From NCBI RefSeq assembly GCF_013389665.1, contig NZ_CP058316.1:1798001-1862000 (forward strand): a stretch of 64,000 bases of DNA. Reading direction: 5' to 3'. The translations under genes and the position numbers were made by a program. The DNA comes from Microbacterium oleivorans. Lineage in GTDB: Bacteria; Actinomycetota; Actinomycetes; Actinomycetales; Microbacteriaceae. This document shows, piece by piece, positions 43,982 to 53,178 of this stretch (positions are counted from its first letter, which is position 1; every line of letters starts with the position of its first letter). The notes under the pieces are model-generated. The model was given only the letters and a program-made list of their open reading frames with translations. It ran no database searches and was not told where the DNA came from.

Positions 43982-45627
43982 CCGCTCAGCCCGCCCCCCT
44001 GCTCGAGGTCGATGGACTGGGCGTCTCCTACGTGGTCGACGGTGAGACGCGGCCCGCGGTGACGGACGTCTCGTTCTCGGTCGATCGCGGAGAGGTCGTC
44101 GCCATCGTCGGCGAGTCCGGATCGGGCAAGAGCACGACCGCGCACGCCGTCATCCACCTGCTGGCACGCAACGCTCGCGTCGACGCCGGCACCGTCCGCC
44201 TCGACGGTGAGGACATCACCGGGCTCTCGCCGCGGGCATGGCGCGAGGTGCGCGGCCGCAGGATCGGTCTGATCCCGCAGGATCCGGGCACGAGCCTGAA
44301 CCCGGTGAAGCGCGTGGGCCGGCAGGTCGGCGAGCCGCTCGTGATCCACGGGCTCGCATCGCGCCGCGCTGCCGACCGGCAGGCGGTCGAACTGCTCGGG
44401 CTCGCCGGCATCCCCGAGCCCGAGGCGCGGGCGCAGCAGTTTCCGCACCAGTTCTCGGGCGGAATGCGGCAGCGCGCTCTCATCGCCGCGGCGCTCGCGG
44501 CCGAGCCGCAGCTCGTGATCGCCGACGAGCCTACGAGCGCCCTCGATGTGACGGTGCAGAAGCAGATCCTCGACCACATCGACACGCTCGCCGACACCCT
44601 CGGCACGGCGGTGCTGCTCATCACGCACGATCTCGGCGTGGCCGCCGACCGCGCCGACCGGATCATCGTGATGCAGCACGGACGCATCGTCGAGCAGGGA
44701 CCGGCGAGCGCCGTGCTCGCGGACCCGCAGCATCCGTATACGCGTGCGCTCATCGCCGCGGCGCCGGGCCTGCGGGCCGGGAGACCGGCGCCGCAGGTCG
44801 ACGAGCGGACGGAGCGGAACGAGGAGCGAGCGGTCGAGGAGCACGTGCCGCTCCTCGAGGTGACCCGGCTGCGCAAGGAGTTCACCCTCCCGGGGCGACG
44901 CCGTCTCGTCGCGGTCGACGACGTGTCGTTCACGGTCGGGCGGGCCGAGACCCTCGCCGTCGTGGGCGAGTCAGGTTCGGGCAAGAGCACCACCGCCCGG
45001 CTCGCGCTGCGGCTCGAGCAGCCGACGGCGGGCGGCATCCGCTTCGACGGGGTCGATCTCGTCACCGCCGGACGCGAGCGATTGCGCTCGCTCCGTCGCC
45101 GGTTCCAGCTCGTCTACCAGAGCCCGTACGCGTCGCTCGACCCGCGGTTCACGATCGCGGACGTCATCGACGAGCCGCTGCGCGCGTTCGGTGTCGGCGA
45201 CCGCGCCGCCCGAGCCTCCCGCGTGCGCGAGCTGCTCGATCGCGTCGCGCTCCCCGCCGACACCGCCCGCCGCCGACCCGCCGAGCTGTCGGGCGGGCAG
45301 CGCCAGCGCGTCGCGATCGCCCGCGCCCTGGCGACCGACCCCGACCTCGTCGTCCTCGACGAGGCGGTCTCGGCGCTCGACGTCTCGGTGCAGGCGCAGA
45401 TCCTCGACCTGCTCGTCGAACTGCAGCAGCAGCTGAGGGTGTCCTACCTCTTCATCAGTCACGACCTCGCCGTCGTCCGCGAGATCTCCGACCGCGTCGC
45501 GGTGATGCAGAAGGGCCGCGTGGTCGAGCAGGGGCGGACGGCAGAGGTGCTGACGCGGCCACGCGAGGAGTACACGCGCCGCCTCATCGACGCCATCCCC
45601 GGGCGCGCCCGCGAGGCCGCCGCATGA
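43978..45627 (+). CDS. fused DppD-DppF ABC ATPase
   Basis: The 549-residue protein contains two complete ABC domains in one chain. Domain 1 has Walker [10 protein letters not shown] (about residue 45), signature [15 protein letters not shown] and Walker [13 protein letters not shown]. Domain 2 has Walker [10 protein letters not shown] (about 330), signature [15 protein letters not shown] and Walker [13 protein letters not shown]. Both carry oligopeptide-type C-terminal extensions ([10 protein letters not shown] and [11 protein letters not shown]). A charged linker ([17 protein letters not shown]) joins them. Fused DppDF proteins are common in actinobacteria. ATG 43978 follows GGAGGAA. The longer in-frame reading through upstream genes is spurious. 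Confidence 0.95.
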   Translation: MTAQPAPLLEVDGLGVSYVVDGETRPAVTDVSFSVDRGEVVAIVGESGSGKSTTAHAVIHLLARNARVDAGTVRLDGEDITGLSPRAWREVRGRRIGLIPQDPGTSLNPVKRVGRQVGEPLVIHGLASRRAADRQAVELLGLAGIPEPEARAQQFPHQFSGGMRQRALIAAALAAEPQLVIADEPTSALDVTVQKQILDHIDTLADTLGTAVLLITHDLGVAADRADRIIVMQHGRIVEQGPASAVLADPQHPYTRALIAAAPGLRAGRPAPQVDERTERNEERAVEEHVPLLEVTRLRKEFTLPGRRRLVAVDDVSFTVGRAETLAVVGESGSGKSTTARLALRLEQPTAGGIRFDGVDLVTAGRERLRSLRRRFQLVYQSPYASLDPRFTIADVIDEPLRAFGVGDRAARASRVRELLDRVALPADTARRRPAELSGGQRQRVAIARALATDPDLVVLDEAVSALDVSVQAQILDLLVELQQQLRVSYLFISHDLAVVREISDRVAVMQKGRVVEQGRTAEVLTRPREEYTRRLIDAIPGRAREAAA

Positions 45628-46967
45628 GCGGCGCGCCGGGTCTCGCCGAGCAGACGACCGAGCTGCTGCAGCAGCTGATCCGCAACGCCGCGGTCAACGA
45701 CGGCACCCCCGACTCGGGGCAGGAATGGCGGCAAGTGCGCACGTTGCAGGAGTTCTTCGCCGGCTCCGGCCTCGAGGGCGTCGTCGTCGAGCCGCATCCG
45801 GGACGTCAGTCGCTGATCGTGAGGATCGAGGGCACCGATCCCGGCGCACCCTCGCTCGCGCTCGTCGGGCACACGGACGTCGTTCCGGTGGAGCCGGCGG
45901 GATGGGAACGCGATCCGTTCGCCGCCGAGATCGTCGACGGCGTGCTGTGGGGGCGGGGAGCGATCGACATGCTGAACCTCACCGCGGCCTATGCCGTCGT
46001 CACGCGCGCGCTCGCGACGAGCGGGTTCCGTCCCCGCGGCGACCTCGTCTTCGCGGCGGTCGCCGACGAGGAGAGCGGCAGCAGGTTCGGCGTCGGCTGG
46101 CTCACCGAGCACCGGCTCGACCTGATCGACGCCGACTACGTCCTGACCGAGTCGGGCGGCGCGCACGCCGGCTCGACACCCTCGCTCGGCGTCATGGTCG
46201 GAGAGAAGGGCGGAGCCGGGCGGCTGCTGCGGGCACGGGGCGTGCCGGGCCACGGCTCCGCGCCGTGGGGGGCCCGGAACGCCGGCGTGGTCGCCGCCGA
46301 GGCGGTGACGCGGCTCGCGCGCTTCCGCGGCCGCACGGTCATCACGCCGCAGTGGCGCGCCTACGCCGAGGCCCTCGACCTCGACCCCGACGTGAGCGCG
46401 GCGGTCACCGACCCTGCCCGGTTCTTCGAGGGCGTCGATGCGCTCGGCGAGCTCAACGGGTTCGCGCACGCCTCGACCCATACGACCATCTCGCCGAACG
46501 TGATGCGCGCGGGCGAGAAGGCCAACGTCATCCCCGGCGAGGCGACCGTGCAGCTCGACATCCGCATCCTGCCGGGCGTGACGCGCGACGACGTGCAGGG
46601 CTACCTGCGCGAGGCACTCGGCGATCTGCTCGAGCACATCGAGATCGAGGGCGACTGGTTCGGCGAGTCGACGATCTCGCCGACGGACACCCCGCTGTTC
46701 GCGGCGCTCGGAAGCGCCGTGCGCCGGGCCTACCCGGGCGCGGAGCTGCTCCCGATGCTCGGCATCGGCGGCACCGATGGCCGGTTCTACCGACGCCGCG
46801 GCATCCCGGCCTATGGGTTCGGCGTGCTCAGCGAGCGCTGGGACTACGGCACCTTCCGGCGGCTCTTCCACGGCCACGACGAGCGCATCGACCTCGCCTC
46901 GCTCGACCTCACCGTCCACGCGCTCGACCACGTCGTGCGCACCTTCCACGATCAGGAGAACACATGA
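45624..46967 (+). CDS. M20-family metallohydrolase
   Basis: The 447-residue M20 hydrolase of the ArgE/DapE/carboxypeptidase type has zinc-site motifs [29 protein letters not shown] and, near the end, FHGHDERI. The dimerisation lid contains [13 protein letters not shown]. It cleaves an amide or peptide bond of a small substrate, probably that imported by the ABC system in the same operon. The ATG overlaps the ATPase stop by 4 nt and the stop overlaps the DUF1684 start. A second M20 gene occurs at 58980. Confidence 0.92.
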   Translation: MSGAPGLAEQTTELLQQLIRNAAVNDGTPDSGQEWRQVRTLQEFFAGSGLEGVVVEPHPGRQSLIVRIEGTDPGAPSLALVGHTDVVPVEPAGWERDPFAAEIVDGVLWGRGAIDMLNLTAAYAVVTRALATSGFRPRGDLVFAAVADEESGSRFGVGWLTEHRLDLIDADYVLTESGGAHAGSTPSLGVMVGEKGGAGRLLRARGVPGHGSAPWGARNAGVVAAEAVTRLARFRGRTVITPQWRAYAEALDLDPDVSAAVTDPARFFEGVDALGELNGFAHASTHTTISPNVMRAGEKANVIPGEATVQLDIRILPGVTRDDVQGYLREALGDLLEHIEIEGDWFGESTISPTDTPLFAALGSAVRRAYPGAELLPMLGIGGTDGRFYRRRGIPAYGFGVLSERWDYGTFRRLFHGHDERIDLASLDLTVHALDHVVRTFHDQENT

Positions 46968-47839
46968 GCACGACGATCGACGACAGCATCCCCGGAGGCA
47001 CCATCGACCGCGCCGCCTTCGGTCGCGACTGGGAGAGCTGGCACCGCGAGCACGAGGCGCGACGCGCCGACGCGCACGGGTTCCTCGCGGTGACGGGGCT
47101 GCACTGGCTCGGCGACACAGCCGTCACGCTGCCCGACGCACCCGGCACGTGGACGCTCGGACCAGACGGGCCGGTGGTGAGCCTGGCCGAGGGCGAGACG
47201 CTCGACCTCGCCGGCGAGACGCTGAGCGGCGAGTACGCCTTCGGCGAGATCCCCGAGCGCGGCGGCGTGAGCCTCGGCTTCACGGACGGCGACGTCGCCG
47301 GAGTGGTGGAGCTCGCGCAGCGAGGCGGCCACACCATCGTGCGCCCGCGGCGGGCCGACCATCCCTTCCTGGCCGCGTACACCGGGACGCCCACGTACGT
47401 CCCGAACCCGCGCTGGCGCGTGGCGGCACGGTTCCGCGCGTTCGACGCTCCTCGCCCGACGGCCGTGGGGGCGGCCGTCGACGGTCTCACGCACGTGTAC
47501 GACGCTCCCGGCGTGCTCGAGTTCGAGTGGCGCGGTGAGACCTTCTCGCTGACCGCCTTCCCCGGACACGGTGCCCCGGGCAGCCTCCTCGTCCTGTTCA
47601 CCGACGCGACGAGCGGGATCACGACGTACGCAGCCAACCGTTCGGTCTCGGTCGCCGCGCCCGATGCCGACGGAGCGACGGTCATCGACTTCAACCGCGC
47701 CGTCAACCTGCCGTGCGCGTACACCGATCACGCGACGTGCCCGCTGCCGCCGTCCGAGAACCGGCTCCCGATCGGGATCGAGGCGGGCGAGAAGACCCCT
47801 CTCGCGCGCGTGATCGCCGGCGCGGAGGTGTCGCCGTGA
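46964..47839 (+). CDS. DUF1684 protein
   Basis: The 291-residue protein matches DUF1684. It shows WESWHREHEARRADAHGFLAVTGLHWL at the N-terminus and the family's hallmark C-terminus DFNRAVNLPCAYTDHATCPLPPSENRLPIGIEAGEK, with conserved Cys residues that could hold a metal. Function is unknown for the family. Gene order (ABC, M20, DUF1684, LLM) and 4-nt overlaps on both sides put it in a metabolic role with the neighbouring hydrolase and monooxygenase. Confidence 0.92.
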   Translation: MSTTIDDSIPGGTIDRAAFGRDWESWHREHEARRADAHGFLAVTGLHWLGDTAVTLPDAPGTWTLGPDGPVVSLAEGETLDLAGETLSGEYAFGEIPERGGVSLGFTDGDVAGVVELAQRGGHTIVRPRRADHPFLAAYTGTPTYVPNPRWRVAARFRAFDAPRPTAVGAAVDGLTHVYDAPGVLEFEWRGETFSLTAFPGHGAPGSLLVLFTDATSGITTYAANRSVSVAAPDADGATVIDFNRAVNLPCAYTDHATCPLPPSENRLPIGIEAGEKTPLARVIAGAEVSP

Positions 47840-48942
47840 AGTTCCAACTGCTCGACATCGTCCCCTATCGCCCCGACCCGATCACGGGACGCCAGGTATC
47901 GCCGGCCGACCGGTTCGCCGAGACCGTCGAGCAGGCGGTCCGAGCCGAGGAGTGGGGGCTCGACGCCGTCGCCGTGGGCGAACGCCACGCGGGCCACTTC
48001 ATCTCGTCGTCGCCGACCGTGCTCCTCGCGGCGATCGCGGCGCGCACAACCCGCATCCGCTTGAACTCGGGTGTCACGGTGCTGTCGGTCCTCGACCCCG
48101 TGCGCGTCGCCGAGGACTACGCGACGATCGATCAGCTCTCGCGCGGACGCCTCGACATCACGATCGGGAAGGGCAACGAAGTCGCTCAGTTCCCGCTCTT
48201 CGGCCTCGACATCGACGATCAGTGGGAGCTGCTGGCCGACAAGTACGCGCTCCTGCGCGAGCTCTGGCGTCGGACGGATGTGACCTGGGCGGGCTCGCCG
48301 TACACGCGATCGCTGGCGGGCGTCACGACGCTCCCCCGCCCGTTCGCGGGAGCGCCACGCGTCTGGCACGGGTCCGCCACCACGCTGTTCTCCGCAGCGT
48401 TGGCCGCGCAGTACGGCGATCCGCTGTTCAGCGCGAACGCCATCCAGCCGCTCGAGAACTACGGCGTGCTCGTCGACCACTACCGTGCCGAGTTCGCCCG
48501 GCACGGGCACGATCCCCGCGGTGCCTTCGTCGGCGCGGGGTCGGGTGCGCTCTTCATCGCCGACACGACCCAGGAGGCCGTCGCGGCGTACGGCCCGGTG
48601 TACAACGCACTGGTCGCGGCGACGAACGTGCCGGGCAACAACACCCCGTTCCGCGACATCGAGCACGCCGTCGCCGAGGGCCCGGCGCTCGTGGGCACAC
48701 CGCAGCAGGTGATCGACAAGATCGCCCGCTTCCACGGCCGGCTGCGGCACGACCTGCAGTCCATCAGCCTGCCCACCACGGTGCCGTTCGCCCGCCAGCT
48801 CGACATCCTGCACCGCTTCGCCACGGAGGTCGCGCCGGTGCTGCGCCGCGAGCTGCCGACGACCCTGTGGACCGACCTCGACCCCGCTTCGGATCGGGCG
48901 GGGGCCGCCGTCGGGAACGATCCCGTCACCGTGCCCGCGTGA
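47836..48942 (+). CDS. LLM-class flavin monooxygenase
   Basis: The 368-residue LLM protein has FQLLDIVPYRPDPITGRQVSPADRFAETVEQAVRAEEWGLDAVAVGERHAGHFISSS as its first barrel units, then ARTTRIRLNSGVTVLSVLDPVRVAEDYATIDQLSRGRLDITIGKG. The end is PALVGTPQQVIDKIARFHGRL. It uses FMNH2 or F420 to oxidise a small molecule, most likely derived from the imported compound. GTG 47836 overlaps the DUF1684 stop (GTGA); the stop overlaps the MFS start. Confidence 0.92.
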   Translation: MKFQLLDIVPYRPDPITGRQVSPADRFAETVEQAVRAEEWGLDAVAVGERHAGHFISSSPTVLLAAIAARTTRIRLNSGVTVLSVLDPVRVAEDYATIDQLSRGRLDITIGKGNEVAQFPLFGLDIDDQWELLADKYALLRELWRRTDVTWAGSPYTRSLAGVTTLPRPFAGAPRVWHGSATTLFSAALAAQYGDPLFSANAIQPLENYGVLVDHYRAEFARHGHDPRGAFVGAGSGALFIADTTQEAVAAYGPVYNALVAATNVPGNNTPFRDIEHAVAEGPALVGTPQQVIDKIARFHGRLRHDLQSISLPTTVPFARQLDILHRFATEVAPVLRRELPTTLWTDLDPASDRAGAAVGNDPVTVPA

Positions 48943-50255
48943 AGCCGCGCGCGGCGCTGTGGGCCTGCCTCGCGGCCGGCTTCGCGACGCTGTTCGACGC
49001 GACCGTCATCACATACGCGGCGCCGGACGTCGCGGCATCCCTCCACGCGTCGACCGCCGGCGTGCAGTGGCTGCTCGCGTCGTTCTCGCTCACCTTCGGC
49101 CTGGGGCTGATCCCCTCCGGCCTGCTGGTCGCGGCCCGGTTCGTTCAGGGTCTCGGGGCCGGTGTCATCAGCGCGCAGGTGCTGGGCACGATCCAAGACC
49201 TGTTCACCGGTGCGGCCCGGTTGCGGGCGCTCGGCGCGTACACGGCGACAGGCGCCCTCGCAGGGCTGCTCGGGCCGGTCGCGGCGGCTCTCGTGTCGGA
49301 TGCCGCGTCGCCAGGCGGCGCCTGGCGCATCGTGCTGCTGATGCCCCTGCCGTTCGTGCTCGCGGCGCTCGCGCTCGGGGCGCGCGGGCTTCCCGGGCCG
49401 GTCCGCGAGGCCCGCCCCGAGAGGCGCCGCGTCGCCCTGGACCTTCCCGGCATCGCACTGCTCTGCGCGATCGTGGTGGCCGTGACCCTGCCCGTCGTCG
49501 AGCCCGGTCTGTCGGGCGGCGCCGGCATCGGGATCGCGGCCGCCGCCGGCGTGCTGTCGCTGGCACTCGTCGGATGGGAGCGTCACTACGGCCGGCAGGG
49601 ACGGCTCCCCCTCTTCGCGCCCGACCTCGTGCGCTCGCGCGGCTTCGTCGCGGGCAACGTCTCGGCGCTGCTGTGGTTCGGCAGCGGAATGGCCTTCGCC
49701 TCGGCGGTGACCCTGTACTTCCTGCAGCGCCCCGGGCTGACGCCCCTCGCGATCGACCTGCTCTTCGCTCCGGGTGCGGTGTCCAGACTCGTGGCCTCCT
49801 TGCTGAGCCAGCATGTGTTCGCCCGGATCGGCACGACGACCGTGTCCCTTGGACTGACGATCCAGCTGCTGCTGTTCGCGACGTTCACGGTCGTCACACC
49901 TCTCGTCGGCGACAGCGCGCTGCTCATGATCGCGGCGGCGGCGCAGATCGGCCTCGGGTTCGCCGGCGGTCTCGTCGAACCGCCGATCCGGGCGCTCACG
50001 CTGGCGTTCGCGTCGCCGCGCCTGCACGGCGTCGCGGCATCCTTCCTGCAGCTCACGCAACGGCTCGCGGCGACGTTTCTCGTCGCCCTCACCACCGGCA
50101 TCCTGCTCACCGCCAGCGGTCAGGCTACGGCCGGCTCGCTGCAGACAGCGGTCGCGGTCTGCTTCGTCGCGAGCGCACTGTCGCTCGCGGCGGCGCTCCA
50201 TCCCGCGCTCCGCGGTCCGGCCGTGACGCCTCACCGTTCCGCCCTCGCCCCCTGA
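48939..50255 (+). CDS. MFS transporter (DHA2-like), lacking TM3 and motif A
   Basis: The 438-residue MFS protein has recognisable TM1 (LWACLAAGFATLFDATVITYAAPDVAASL), TM2 (VQWLLASFSLTFGLGLIPSG) and TM4 with motif B (LLVAARFVQGLGAG), plus later helices. Between TM2 and TM4 the usual loop GDRxGRR (motif A) and the whole of TM3, about 35 residues, are absent. LIPSG runs directly into LLVAARF around 49120. The frame stays open. It may be a recently inactivated pump or a divergent variant with odd topology. GTG 48939 overlaps the LLM stop. It is the last gene of the operon and would be expected to export a product. Confidence 0.85.
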   Translation: MKPRAALWACLAAGFATLFDATVITYAAPDVAASLHASTAGVQWLLASFSLTFGLGLIPSGLLVAARFVQGLGAGVISAQVLGTIQDLFTGAARLRALGAYTATGALAGLLGPVAAALVSDAASPGGAWRIVLLMPLPFVLAALALGARGLPGPVREARPERRRVALDLPGIALLCAIVVAVTLPVVEPGLSGGAGIGIAAAAGVLSLALVGWERHYGRQGRLPLFAPDLVRSRGFVAGNVSALLWFGSGMAFASAVTLYFLQRPGLTPLAIDLLFAPGAVSRLVASLLSQHVFARIGTTTVSLGLTIQLLLFATFTVVTPLVGDSALLMIAAAAQIGLGFAGGLVEPPIRALTLAFASPRLHGVAASFLQLTQRLAATFLVALTTGILLTASGQATAGSLQTAVAVCFVASALSLAAALHPALRGPAVTPHRSALAP

Positions 50256-50270
50256 TCCCCGCATCAGCCC

Positions 50271-50333
50271 GTCGACTCACCAGGAACGGCGGATGCGACG
50301 AAGCCGGGATCCGCCGTTCTGTGGCGAGTCGAC
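50271..50333. terminator. long bidirectional terminator-like hairpin
   Basis: Left arm 50271-50294 (GTCGACTCACCAGGAACGGC and on to 50294) pairs with right arm 50309-50333 over about 23 base pairs, with one mismatch and a small bulge. The loop is 14 nt. It lies between the convergent MFS and molybdoenzyme genes and has no U tract on either side. Confidence 0.65.
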
Positions 50334-50360
50334 GCCGGGGGTAGGAAGAAGGCAGGGCGG

Positions 50361-51974
50361 TCAGGCGCTGACGGTGACGAGGACGCGCTGCCAGCCGCTC
50401 GAGCCGTCGGGTGCGATGGGAGCGCGCTCCTCGACCTGCGTGTCGCCGTTCTTGTTGACGGCGCGCACCTCGACGTAGTGGGTTCCGGCCTCGGCCTGCC
50501 ACTCGAGCACCCACTGCACCCAGGTGTCGGCATTGATCGGAGTCGAGAGCGTGGCGGCCTGCCAGTCGCCGTCGTCGATGCGCACCTCGACGCGGTCGAT
50601 GCCGACCGTCTGCGCCCACGCCATGCCGGCGACGGCGACGGTCCCCGCTGCGACGGGGGTTCCGGTCCGCGGGGTGTCGATGCGGGACGAGAACTTGATC
50701 GGCGCCTCCGCCGCGTAGCCGCGCGGGGTCCAGTACGCCTCGTCGGCCTCGAACGTGGTGACCTTGAGCTCGGTGACCCACTTGGTCGCCGAGACGTAGC
50801 CATACAGCCCGGGCACCACCATGCGCACCGGGAAGCCGTGCTCGAGCGGCAGCGGCTCACCGTTCATCGCGACGGCGAAGATGGCGTCGCGAGAGTCGTC
50901 GGTGAGAGCCTCGAGCGGAGTGGACGCCGTGTAGCCGTCGACGCTCGTCGAGAGCACCATGTCGGCACCCGACTGCGGCCCGGCCATCCGGAGGATGTCG
51001 CGGATGGGCACGCCCTGCCAGATGGCGTTGCCCACGAGGCCGCCGCCGACCTCGTTCGAGACGCAGGTCAAGGTGACGGCGTATTCGTCGAGCCCCATGC
51101 CGACGAGATCGTCGAAGCTCAGCTCGACGCGCTGGTCGACCATGCCGTCGATGACGAGCCGCCACGATGTCGGGTCGACGGAGGGCACGGTCAGAGCAGT
51201 GTCGACGCGGTAGAAGTCGGCGTTCGGGGTGATCAGCGGCGAGATGCCCTCGACGTCGAGCTCGGCGCCCTCGGGGATCGTGACGGTCGAGCGCGGCTCG
51301 GGCAGCGCGAGCTCGCGGCGGAGGGCGTCGATCGAAGCGGTCGTCGCGTTCAGCAGCCGGGCACCGACTCCGACGACGACGGCGGCGAGGCCCACGCCTC
51401 CCGTGGCCAGGAGGAACGAGCGGCGACCGAGTCCGCGCTGGCGGTCCGCGGCGGCGGGCACTGCGGCCTCCTCGTCCGCGGACGGCTTCGGACCGTCCGC
51501 CCAGCGGCGCAGGCGCGTGATGAGGAAGACCAGCACGAATGCCCCGACGAGCATGCCCACGACGGGCGGGACGAACGCGAGGGGGCTGGCGCCGGTGCGG
51601 GTGACGATCGCCGCCGTGGAGAGGACGCCCGCGATTCCGATGACGACGAGCCCGAACGGACGCGCGAAGAACTGCAGCACGCCGGCGACCGCGGCGGCGA
51701 CGACGACCGCGAGGCCCAGGCTCCCCAGCAGCACGATCTTGTCGGCCTCGCCGAACGTCGCGATCGCGAACTCCTTCAGGGGCTGCGGCACGATGTCGAT
51801 GACGAACGCGCCCACCGCGAGGATGGGGCTGCTCTCACGCGCGACCAGGAGCGCGATGAGTTCCGCCACGGCCAGGAACGCCGCCGCGCTGACGATGCCG
51901 GCAAGCGCGCTCCACAGGACCCAGACCCAGCGACGGGCCTTCGCGTGCTTCGCTGGTGCGGTTGATTTCGCCAT
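50361..51974 (-). CDS. membrane-anchored sulfite oxidase-like molybdopterin enzyme
   Basis: The 537-residue protein has five N-terminal membrane helices (residues 16-160), then a twin-arginine-like segment GRRSFLLATGGVGLAA. An oxidised-side molybdopterin domain (about 235-420) and a C-terminal Mo-cofactor dimerisation domain (VAGMAWAQTVGIDRVEVRID) follow. The molybdenum ligand is C304 in VTLTCVSNEVGGGLVGN. Related proteins oxidise sulfite or reduce oxidised methionine or other S- and N-oxides; the substrate here is unknown. With the LLM monooxygenases nearby, a sulfur role is tempting but unproven. GAGAGG precedes ATG 51974. Confidence 0.9.
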   Translation of the reverse strand: MAKSTAPAKHAKARRWVWVLWSALAGIVSAAAFLAVAELIALLVARESSPILAVGAFVIDIVPQPLKEFAIATFGEADKIVLLGSLGLAVVVAAAVAGVLQFFARPFGLVVIGIAGVLSTAAIVTRTGASPLAFVPPVVGMLVGAFVLVFLITRLRRWADGPKPSADEEAAVPAAADRQRGLGRRSFLLATGGVGLAAVVVGVGARLLNATTASIDALRRELALPEPRSTVTIPEGAELDVEGISPLITPNADFYRVDTALTVPSVDPTSWRLVIDGMVDQRVELSFDDLVGMGLDEYAVTLTCVSNEVGGGLVGNAIWQGVPIRDILRMAGPQSGADMVLSTSVDGYTASTPLEALTDDSRDAIFAVAMNGEPLPLEHGFPVRMVVPGLYGYVSATKWVTELKVTTFEADEAYWTPRGYAAEAPIKFSSRIDTPRTGTPVAAGTVAVAGMAWAQTVGIDRVEVRIDDGDWQAATLSTPINADTWVQWVLEWQAEAGTHYVEVRAVNKNGDTQVEERAPIAPDGSSGWQRVLVTVSA

Positions 51975-52086
51975 CGCTGTCGCCTCTCGATCGGCAGATC
52001 ACTCCTACCGTGCCTACTGTGTTCGTCACCGAACCCGCAATGGATGGAAATCTGCGCCGGACGGTGGCGCGGCGCGGGGCGGGGCG

Positions 52087-53136
52087 CTAGAAGGACTTCG
52101 CGAAGCAGCGGGAGAAGGCGTACTCGGTGTAGGGGGCGTAGATCGGGATGGGCGTGTAGCCGAGGCGCTCGTAGAGCACGACGGCGTCGTGCTGGCGATC
52201 GCCGGTCTGCAGGATGACGCGCGCTGCGCCGCGGTCGCGCGCGATGCGCTCGAGCTCGGCGAGCAGCACCCGGCTGGCCCCCAGCCCTCGGGCCCGAGGG
52301 TGCACGAAGACCCGCTTGATCTCGAGGTCGCGGGTGCCGTCGTGCGCGAGGTCTCGCAGCGCGCCGTGGCCGACGGCCGTGCCCGCGGCATCCGTCACGA
52401 GCACGGTCGCGACGATCGTCGACGGGTCGACCGCGAAAGCGCGGGCCGAGCGGGCTGCTGCCTCCGGATCGGCGTCCTCGAAGCGGTCGGCGTACCGCGG
52501 CCCGACCTCGCGGTCCATCTCGGCGCGGAGCGCGCCGGCGCGCGGGTCGTCGTAGTCGACCTCCTCGAGCAGCCACGTCGGCGCCGGGCCCGCGGCGGCG
52601 GGTTCCGCGCTCTGTGCGGGGTCGAGGTCGTAACCGAAAGAGAGCAGCTCGATGAAGCGGCCGGGCTCGACCTCGATCGTGCCCTCGCGGTCGTGCAGGC
52701 GTTGGAATCCGAGCTTCGCGTACAGCGCGTGCGCCGCCGTCATCTCGGGGCCGCTGTTCATCACGACCCGGTGCGATCCGCGCTCGCGGGCGAGGTCGAT
52801 GACATGGCGGGTGAGCGCCTCGCCGATGCCTCGCCCGCGGGCTTCCGGGGCGACCGCGAGCTGGCGGAAGTCGGTTTCGCCGGACAGCGCCACCGCGGCC
52901 AGCGGGCGGTGCGGGCGCGAGACCCAGACCGTGCCGAGGATCTCGCCGCCGCCGTCGACCGCTACCCAAACGTCGCCCTGCCGCACGCGCGTCGCCACGT
53001 CGCGCAGCGATGAGAGGTAGCCGTCCGACAGGCCGGCATAGCTGTGCTCATAGGCTCGCGCGGTGAGGTCGCCGGCACGCTCGAACTCCTCGGTTCGGAC
53101 CAGGCGGATGGTGACGGCTGTCGCGGTTGTGGTCAC
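52087..53136 (-). CDS. double GNAT acetyltransferase
   Basis: The 349-residue protein has two GNAT domains. The first (1-165) has acetyl-CoA motif FRQLAVAPEARGRGIGEALTRHVID and ALYAKLGFQRLH. The second (185-349) has IKRVFVHPRARGLGASRVLLAEL and VLYERLGYTPIP. Both keep the RGxG loop (RGRGIG, RGLGAS), so both may bind acetyl-CoA. Targets are unknown. GTG 53136 follows TAGCGT (53148-53143) by six bases, indicating a leaderless promoter independent of the ABC genes upstream. Confidence 0.9.
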   Translation of the reverse strand: MTTTATAVTIRLVRTEEFERAGDLTARAYEHSYAGLSDGYLSSLRDVATRVRQGDVWVAVDGGGEILGTVWVSRPHRPLAAVALSGETDFRQLAVAPEARGRGIGEALTRHVIDLARERGSHRVVMNSGPEMTAAHALYAKLGFQRLHDREGTIEVEPGRFIELLSFGYDLDPAQSAEPAAAGPAPTWLLEEVDYDDPRAGALRAEMDREVGPRYADRFEDADPEAAARSARAFAVDPSTIVATVLVTDAAGTAVGHGALRDLAHDGTRDLEIKRVFVHPRARGLGASRVLLAELERIARDRGAARVILQTGDRQHDAVVLYERLGYTPIPIYAPYTEYAFSRCFAKSF

Positions 53137-53178
53137 TGCTCGACGCTACCTCTCGACGGGACGGAGTCGCTCCGCGGC

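Noticed and set aside
40354-45627. 1757-codon open frame suggesting a giant ABC protein
   Set aside because: The first 1208 codons are out-of-frame shadows of the binding protein and permease genes. The real ATPase starts at ATG 43978 after a good ribosome binding site.
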